Positions 58,295 through 64,000 of a stretch of 64,000 nt of DNA are shown here, piece after piece. The stretch is from Gentiana macrophylla (lineage: Eukaryota; Streptophyta; Magnoliopsida; Gentianales; Gentianaceae): positions 6,733,822-6,797,821 of the forward strand of contig CM047806.1 of assembly GCA_026214975.1 (NCBI GenBank), in the 5' to 3' direction. The position numbers were made by a program, and so were the translations under genes. How positions within the stretch are numbered: position 1 is the stretch's first letter; every line of letters begins with the position of its first letter. The notes beneath the pieces are model-generated. The model saw nothing but the letters and a program-made list of their open reading frames with translations, did no database searches and had not been told where the DNA came from.

Positions 58295-58499
58295 CTGTAA
58301 AATCACAAACGAACCAAAAATAAATGTTGGCTTCCTCGGTTTTTGCCAATGTTCAAGAATATATAAAGAACCAAGAAGAAGAAGTGTATCGGTACTGTGA
58401 TTTGCTTCAAGCACAATCGCAGTATATATATTCCTACGGAGTTTAGCAGAAGAAGAAAGATTACTAAAAGGAAAAGAAAAATCAATCTATAAATGGTTC

Positions 58500-59336
58500 A
58501 AAGACGCTGCGTACGAGTGTTTAACATTCCGACTTTTAATAAAACGCTAAAATAAGAATTGATCAGATTCACTACTGACCTAATTATTATTTATGCTTTT
58601 ATTTAATTAAAGTATAGTTAATTAAGTAAAAGTTCATATAGGTGTGAGACATAAATATCTTGTCAACTCGAATACCTCATTCAGACCATACCAGGACGGC
58701 GGTCTAAGCAGTTAACCTGACTATTTACGACTATCTAACGCTACTGCAGCGCCCCAGAGGCGCATAATACCCAACATTCCCAGAATAAAAATTATTTCCC
58801 TACTCAAATTCGTTCGGAAAAAATAATAGGTGTGAAATTAACCTGATATTACTCGCACTTTTTCTTCTTCGAAAGATCCTCAGACTCCAGAAACGCTTTC
58901 ATTTATAAGAAAAATACATACACGTATGATACTTGTGTTGTCTTGCACATGTCAATTTATAACCTTTCTATGACGGTCGTACGTATAATTTGTCCCATTT
59001 TTATATCTATAACCATGTAAATATATGACTGCGATTAAGTAAAAGTATTAAATAAAAATATAAAGTGAAAAGTGAAGAGAAAATCACATTCTTTTCCTTC
59101 AGCTTTTTCTCGTCTTTATAAGTTACTCAAGAGTATTTGTTATAGAAAATTCAAATGTAGTATTTTAATTGCTTTAAGAAAAGTATTTGTTCCTTTCAAA
59201 AACAAAAAAAAAAAAAGAAAAGTATTTGTAACAACCCGAGTTTTCATAAAGGGTATAAATGTAAAGAGGAAATTTAATTATTATTTTTGTCCTATTTTAT
59301 ATTAAACCTAAAAGGAAAATAATTAAAATGAATTAA
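58500..59336. other. Unassigned AT-rich sequence beside the terpene synthase fragment
   Basis: No exon of the missing terpene synthase N-terminal part is visible, and no other gene. It contains A-rich runs near 59205. Confidence 0.55.
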
Positions 59337-59345
59337 TTATATTTA

Positions 59346-60382
59346 GGGAAAATTTGTATAAAGGGTATGGGACATTTGCTATTTATTAAAAAGGGTAAAA
59401 TATTCTATAATTTATAAAACGGGTGCAGGAGGTTTAAAAATTATTATAAAGGCACAACGCCCTTTATAATAATTTTTAGAATTCCTTACACACTTTTTAA
59501 AAAATTTAAAATATATGTAAATAAAAGATAAAGCAAATATTCAAAATAAACTATTATGATTAAAATATACATACAATAATAAAATAAAAATAAAAATACA
59601 TTATTATTCAAAAATATAGCATAAAAAAATACAAATACAAAACAACCTCACCTACGCCACAGCCCATCTCGGTTCCTTATTATTTTTTTCTCGCTAAAAA
59701 AGGGGTTTTTTCCAAGAAAACAACACCTCCACCCACCTCATCCGCTAAAATTTTCCACACCCTACCCAACCCCACAAAAATAATTTTGTCAGTAAATCAT
59801 TTTCCTGAGCTTTTTGCAATCGTTAATGAGTTTAAAAAAAAAAATAATCTCACACCCTTCCTCGAGAATTTTCCTAGAGTCAAATTTACATATGGCATTG
59901 TATCGAACGCGAAAAAAAAAAAACTTAACGAAATGATTTACACGTCAAATAATTATTCAGGGGTAGGGGTAGGGCGGGAAAAATGTTAGCGGATGGATGG
60001 AGTGGGTGAGTGGAGAAAAACAAAAATTTCAGAGGAGAAAAAATAATCACGAGGGACGAGGGCGGTGATGTGAGCGCTTTTTTTTTTTTTTTTTTTTTGG
60101 AATTTTATTTTCGTGTTTTCAAAGTTTAAGGTCTTTTTATTTTATTATTTTCTAGATTTTTTTATTTATTATAATAACATGTATTTTGAATGTATTTTTC
60201 CATTTGTAAAATATTTCAAAATTTGTAAAAAGGGCGTAAGGAAGTTAAAAAATAATTATGAAGGGAGTTATGCCCTTTATAATAATTCTTAAACTTCCTT
60301 GCACCTTTATTACTAATTTCAAAATATTAACACCCTCTTTAATAAATAGTAAATGTCACATGCCCTTTATACAAATTTTCCC
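59346..60382. mobile_element. Mutator-like MITE, 1037 bp, with long TIRs and 9-bp target duplication
   Basis: The left end reads GGGAAAATTTGTATAAAGGG; the right end is its inverse (CCCTTTATACAAATTTTCCC). Inverted similarity continues for about 50 bp (GGGACATTTGCTATTTATTAA). Both sides carry TTATATTTA (59337-59345 and 60383-60391). A 9-bp duplication and long TIRs fit Mutator-like elements. No transposase is encoded. Internal sub-repeats (CCCTTTATAATAATTTTTA) add a second inverted pair. Confidence 0.85.
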
Positions 60383-60391
60383 TTATATTTA

Positions 60392-60728
60392 ATTAAGGGA
60401 ATGGATTGCTTTAAATTAATAGAATTAATTATGAGTATTCAAAGGAAATAATACCATAATTGATCCCATTAATCAGATGTTAGTTTTTCTGAAAACTAAG
60501 AAAGGGGCGACGCATCAACTGGGAGAAATGTTTAAAATGAAATTCCCAATCGCAAGGCTAAACGGTTGGTTATTTGGGTAGACAATAGTAGAAGAAATTG
60601 ATCACCGGGATAAGACGATCGTTCCCACGGTTTTCGCTTTTCAATACGGTAAACTTCGTTCTAGCCCTAAAATCTATATTCGCTTCGTTCTTGAGGAAAA
60701 CTGGTTTTAGTTGATTAGATTTTTAATC
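60392..60728. other. Unassigned right part of the insertion in Copia-B
   Basis: No coding potential is recognised. It resembles LTR or leader sequence in style (CGATCGTTCCCACGG, CGGTAAACTTCGTTC), but no partner copy is seen in the window. Confidence 0.4.
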
Positions 60729-61884
60729 TTAGGCATGGTGAGCCTTACAACAATTTCTACATCCCCAAACTCGTAGATAACTCAAGTTTGGCTTCTTTTT
60801 TGAACCAAAGTTCATATGGGGTAATAGGATTCCTTTGTTAGAACTCTATTCAAAGAAATAACAAGCCGTTAACATGGCTTCTCCCCAAAATCCCTCACTC
60901 AAGCCTGAGTAAGATAGCATGGAATTAACCATCTATTTAAGAGTGCGGTTTTTCCTTTCCACTATACCGTTTTGCTGTGGTGTGTAAGGCGCCGTAACCT
61001 CATGTATAATCCCACATGACCCGAAAAAGGTTGGATCAAAGTATTCACCACCTCGATCGGTACGCAACTTTTTAATTTTAGAAGTTAATTGCAACTCAAC
61101 TTCACTTTTATAGATTTTGAATTTATCAATTGCCTCATCTTTAGAATGAAGTAAAACACATAATGTAACCGAGTGCAATCATCTATAAAAGTCACTACAT
61201 ATCTTTTGTTGCCAAAAGAATGTGTAGCACAAAAGTCACATAGATCACTATGGACAAGATCCAAAACTGAAGACGACCTTTCAACACTATGAAAAGGTTG
61301 TCTAACAATTTTGTTCAACATACATGTATCACATTTATTTACATTCATATCAAAAGATGGAATCAAATCATGTTTGGACATTAATAACATGCGTTTGTAG
61401 TGAACATGTCCTAACCGAGCATGCCATAAAACAGAAACATTAACATCATGATTCATACAAACATTATTCACAACATCATGCTGAATGTTAAGCATAAACA
61501 TACCATTACAAAGATAACCAAAAATCCTATGAATACACCAAATTTACTTAAAATGTATTTGTCAGATTCAAAGACTTGTTTAAAACCATCTTTACATAAC
61601 AAACTTCCTGAAACTAAGTTTTTTCGGATCCCCGGAACAAATAGTACATGTTTTAAAGTTACAAATTTGCCAGAACTAAAAGGTAAAACAACAGTTCCTC
61701 TTCCACGAATGGCGGCCTTTGACTCGTTTCCCATAAAAATCATGGATCCATCGTTAACAGGTTCATAATCTTTAAACCAACGTTGATCCTTGCAGACATG
61801 CCTTGTCGCACCCGAGTCAATCCACCAAGCAACATCATCATCCTGCACATAAAATGCCTCGGAAATTAGTGGTACATAATTCAT
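60729..61884 (-). pseudogene. Copia-B protease and integrase
   Basis: 61884-61468 carries WWIDSGATRHVC (protease active site) and GRGTVVLPFSSGKFVTLKHVLFVPGIRKNL. 61501-61085 carries LWHARLGHVHYKRM, CDTCMLNKIVRQPF and VHSDLCD with FIDDCTR. 61178-60933 carries KIKKLRTDRGGEYF and APYTPQQNGIVERKNRTLK. Catalytic D, D and E positions are present but in different frames. The end is interrupted by the 3.6-kb insert. Confidence 0.9.
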
Positions 61885-62785
61885 ATCAGAATTAAATCCA
61901 CAAACAATATTCTGACCTTGATGTTTAGGAGCACATTGGTCCTGACACTTTGCCCCGAATCGTTGTTTGGCCCTTTCGATTTTTTAAGCCAAATCGACAA
62001 TCAACCTGAAAATGCCCAACTTTCCCAAAACCCAACAAGCACCTTTCGGTTTCTTGTTGGCATCTTTGCCGTTGTTTTTAGATGATTGCCCTTTTCTTTT
62101 CTTCCGGTTCTTTTGAGAACTTTCCCCGGTTTCAACCATATTTATGGAAGTCGAATCCATCACCTCTTTACCCTTGGTTTTACTGCTCTATTGCGCCTCA
62201 GAGATTCCTCTATACGCAAATGACTACCAAGTTCTACCAAAGATAATTCTTCTTTCTTATGTTTCGTAAAATGTTTAAAATATTTCCAAGATGGTGGCAA
62301 TTTATCAATTATACTCAAATGTAAATAGACTCATCCATTTCCATTTTATGTCTGTGCAAATTGACCCAAAATGCGAAGAAGTTCATTGTACTGTTCCATT
62401 ACCGAACGTGAATCCACCATATTATATTTCATGAAGTTTCCAACCAAGAACTTTTACCTGATGCATCTTCATCCATGTATTTTGATTCTAAAGAATCCCA
62501 AAGTTCTTTGGCGATTCAACATTTTGGTAAATATCGAATGAGAGCATCGACATACCGCTTAGAATGTGGCCTCTACAAATGTAGTCATCATTCTCCCACT
62601 TGTTCTTCTTCCTCAATTCTTCCAGAGGTCCGTCCTCCAACACTTCCGGCATCGGTGTGCTTAGTACATACACCACCTTCAAAGTTGTCAACAAGAAATG
62701 CATCTTTCTCTCGCCATCTTCAAATTTACTCCATCGAACTTTTCCAACTTCCCAAAATTTGCGTCATTTCTTTGACACTCGACAT
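61885..62785 (-). pseudogene. Copia-B gag
   Basis: The ATG at 62785-62783 starts MSSVKEMTQ. Mixed frames give KMHFLLTTLKVVYVLSTPMPE, DDYICRGHIL, IYQNVES, VMEQYNELLRILGQF and KKEELSLVELGSHLRIE, the UBN2-type gag of plant copia elements. A zinc-knuckle remnant (GHFQVDC) is near 62010. The ATG lies only 26 bp from the LTR. Confidence 0.85.
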
Positions 62786-62811
62786 TGTTAAACTAAATAA
62801 ATTTTGTAGAT

Positions 62812-63553
62812 TGTTGAACAATTGGGGTTTGATAACAACAACAATGTCGAAAACGCAGAAAAAACTAAAACGCAAATTTGATTTGCTTGATATGAACGTA
62901 GAATCATGTAAACACTTTCCTACAAAAGTTATTTGCCCCTTCTCGAATGCCTAGGGTGTCACAAATACTTTGTGAGATAAGACTACGCTTTCCTTCAAAT
63001 TTAGGCACAAAAGATGAAGAATACTCTTGGAGATAGTTTGTAATATGTTTTTCTCTCAAAGATGAATGTGCACTTTTCCTATGTTTAAAGCACTCCAAAA
63101 GATCGATATATATAGGTTGAAAAACCGACCTTTTATGTATACAACCTTTGGAAAACAAGTTACATACATAAAACAATTGAAAAAGATGAAAAGACACACC
63201 ATTTCAGATTTTGGGCCACAAAGGGCGCATGTGGCTACTCATGAAAACCAAAATCGACCAAAACTTTCTCGATCAAATTTCAGACAAAATTCCCACAGTA
63301 AGGCGCTTATAGTGACAGACGACCACTACACACTGCTTCTCCAAATTCTGAATTTTGGTCCTTTAAGTGGATTTTCATCCTTTAAGTGTTTTTCCCGAAC
63401 TATACTTGATCATTTAAATCCGCAAACTCGTAAATACTTATATGAGCGTACATTCCGTACCTCCAAACTCATATTATAGCATTCCGAGTTCACCCATCTT
63501 TGTACCAAACCCCGATTACATAAATGAACATGGTAACACTTAAATCCCCAACA
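62812..63553 (-). repeat. 5' LTR of Copia-B (742 bp)
   Basis: Near-identical to 28891-29637. It provides the element promoter. A TATATATA on the antisense strand near 63105 corresponds to the one at 29191. Confidence 0.92.
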
Positions 63554-64000
63554 ATATTTTAACGGTGAAAGTTCTTCCATGGCACTAAGGTCGATTTTGA
63601 ATTACGGGTTCTACCAATGTTCTTGCGCTAAGGTCAAACTGGCTATGAAAATGATGAAGTTAACGGGCACGGGTACCGGCACCACACATCTATTGTGTCT
63701 GGCTGTGAAAATGATAACTTTTACGAGCGCCGTAATGGCACCACAATGTGAATGGCACCATGGTGCTCTGAAAGTAGCCACTAAAGACGGCCAATATTTT
63801 ACTTGTACTGGAGTAGTATTTTTAGCTTATCTTTCGTACAAGTGATTACTTTGAGATATATACCATGTTTAGAACTAAATCCTTAAACCAATTTTATCTG
63901 GTATTGCAAATTGTCTGTAACATGTTTGTGAGTTGCAGAAGCCCGAATTATCTTTTTGAAAAAATTAGAAATTGTTTTCAATACAGCTTAATGTACATCT
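63554..64000. other. Right flank of the nested block; no recognised gene
   Basis: A frame of 88 codons at 63579-63845 contains two related segments (AAAATGATGAAGTTAACGGGC and AAAATGATAACTTTTACGAGC), but no known domain. Left as unassigned. Confidence 0.4.

Larger units (their letters stand above)
57160..60728 (-). mobile_element. Insertion of about 3.6 kb in Copia-B carrying terpene synthase exons and a MITE
   Basis: On the minus strand the copia integrase reads to VRLTMPKIKNL near 60730, then stops making sense. Copia coding resumes near 57157. Between them are terpene synthase exons, the Mutator-like MITE and about 1 kb of unassigned AT-rich DNA. I could not find terminal repeats or a target duplication for the whole insert, so the carrier and exact ends are unknown. 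Confidence 0.6.
28891..63553 (-). mobile_element. Ty1/copia retrotransposon (Copia-B), outermost element, split by two insertions
   Basis: Matching LTRs at 28891-29637 and 62812-63553 both start TGTTGAACAATTGGGG and end (A/C)CCAACA. Coding runs on the minus strand: gag, protease and integrase at about 62785-60730, then reverse transcriptase and RNase H at about 57157-55206. The flanks TTATT (28886-28890) and ATATT (63554-63558) match at four of five bases, a plausible worn target duplication. The body is interrupted by Athila-1 just after the RNase H coding end and by a 3.6-kb insert between integrase and RT. Polyprotein frames are broken at many points. Confidence 0.9.

Noticed and set aside
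57447..58485. Functional terpene synthase gene
   Set aside because: Lacks the N-terminal domain and the DDxxD exon, and has an extra segment inside a conserved exon.
57160..60728. Helitron as carrier of the terpene synthase fragment
   Set aside because: No convincing TC start, CTRR end or terminal hairpin could be placed at the boundaries.
63579..63845. 88-codon open frame in the right flank
   Set aside because: No domain; its apparent internal repetition and lack of gene context do not support a gene.

Overview
The window is nuclear DNA of a flowering plant, most likely a eudicot. It has intron-split genes with GT-AG junctions, two plant-type CHD3 chromatin-remodeller genes, Ty1/copia and Athila-type Ty3/gypsy retrotransposons, MITEs, a decayed plastid rbcL insertion and part of a terpene synthase gene. 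I cannot name the species. A run of 100 N at 4334-4433 marks an assembly gap.

Layout. (1) 1-4333: decayed plus-strand copia retrotransposon, cut by the window edge and the gap. (2) 5.4-15.0 kb: CHD3 gene A, resembling Arabidopsis CHR4/PICKLE RELATED 1. It encodes a PHD finger, two chromodomains, an SNF2 helicase and a SANT-like C-terminal region. (3) 15.0-18.2 kb: spacer with a Tourist-like MITE, a 125-bp inverted repeat and the rbcL fragment. (4) 18.4-26.2 kb: CHD3 gene B, a shorter tandem paralogue with an intronic minisatellite, an in-phase exon-pair duplication and a decayed tail. (5) 26.2-28.9 kb: gene-poor AT-rich spacer. (6) 28,891-63,553: one nested retrotransposon block on the minus strand. 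A copia element (LTRs 28891-29637 and 62812-63553) was split by Athila-1 (30184-55200, target duplication TAAAC). Athila-1 was split inside gag by Athila-2 (39900-51048). The same copia carries a second insertion (about 57160-60728) holding the 3' part of a terpene synthase gene and a Mutator-like MITE (59346-60382, 9-bp target duplication). (7) 63,554-64,000: flank without a recognisable gene.

The only host genes that might be functional are the two CHD3 copies. Both are interrupted by single-base indels as written. In gene A every disruption I could resolve is an indel and I found no substitution-type stop, which looks more like uncorrected consensus error than decay. Gene B also has an in-frame TAA and a degraded C-terminus, so it may be a true pseudogene.

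I did not find a clearly new biological system. The most interesting signals are paired palindromes upstream of the TATA box in both Athila LTR families, the frame-preserving exon duplication in gene B, a possible TGATG-overlapping upstream ORF in gene A, and terpene synthase exons lodged between the integrase and reverse transcriptase regions of the copia element.
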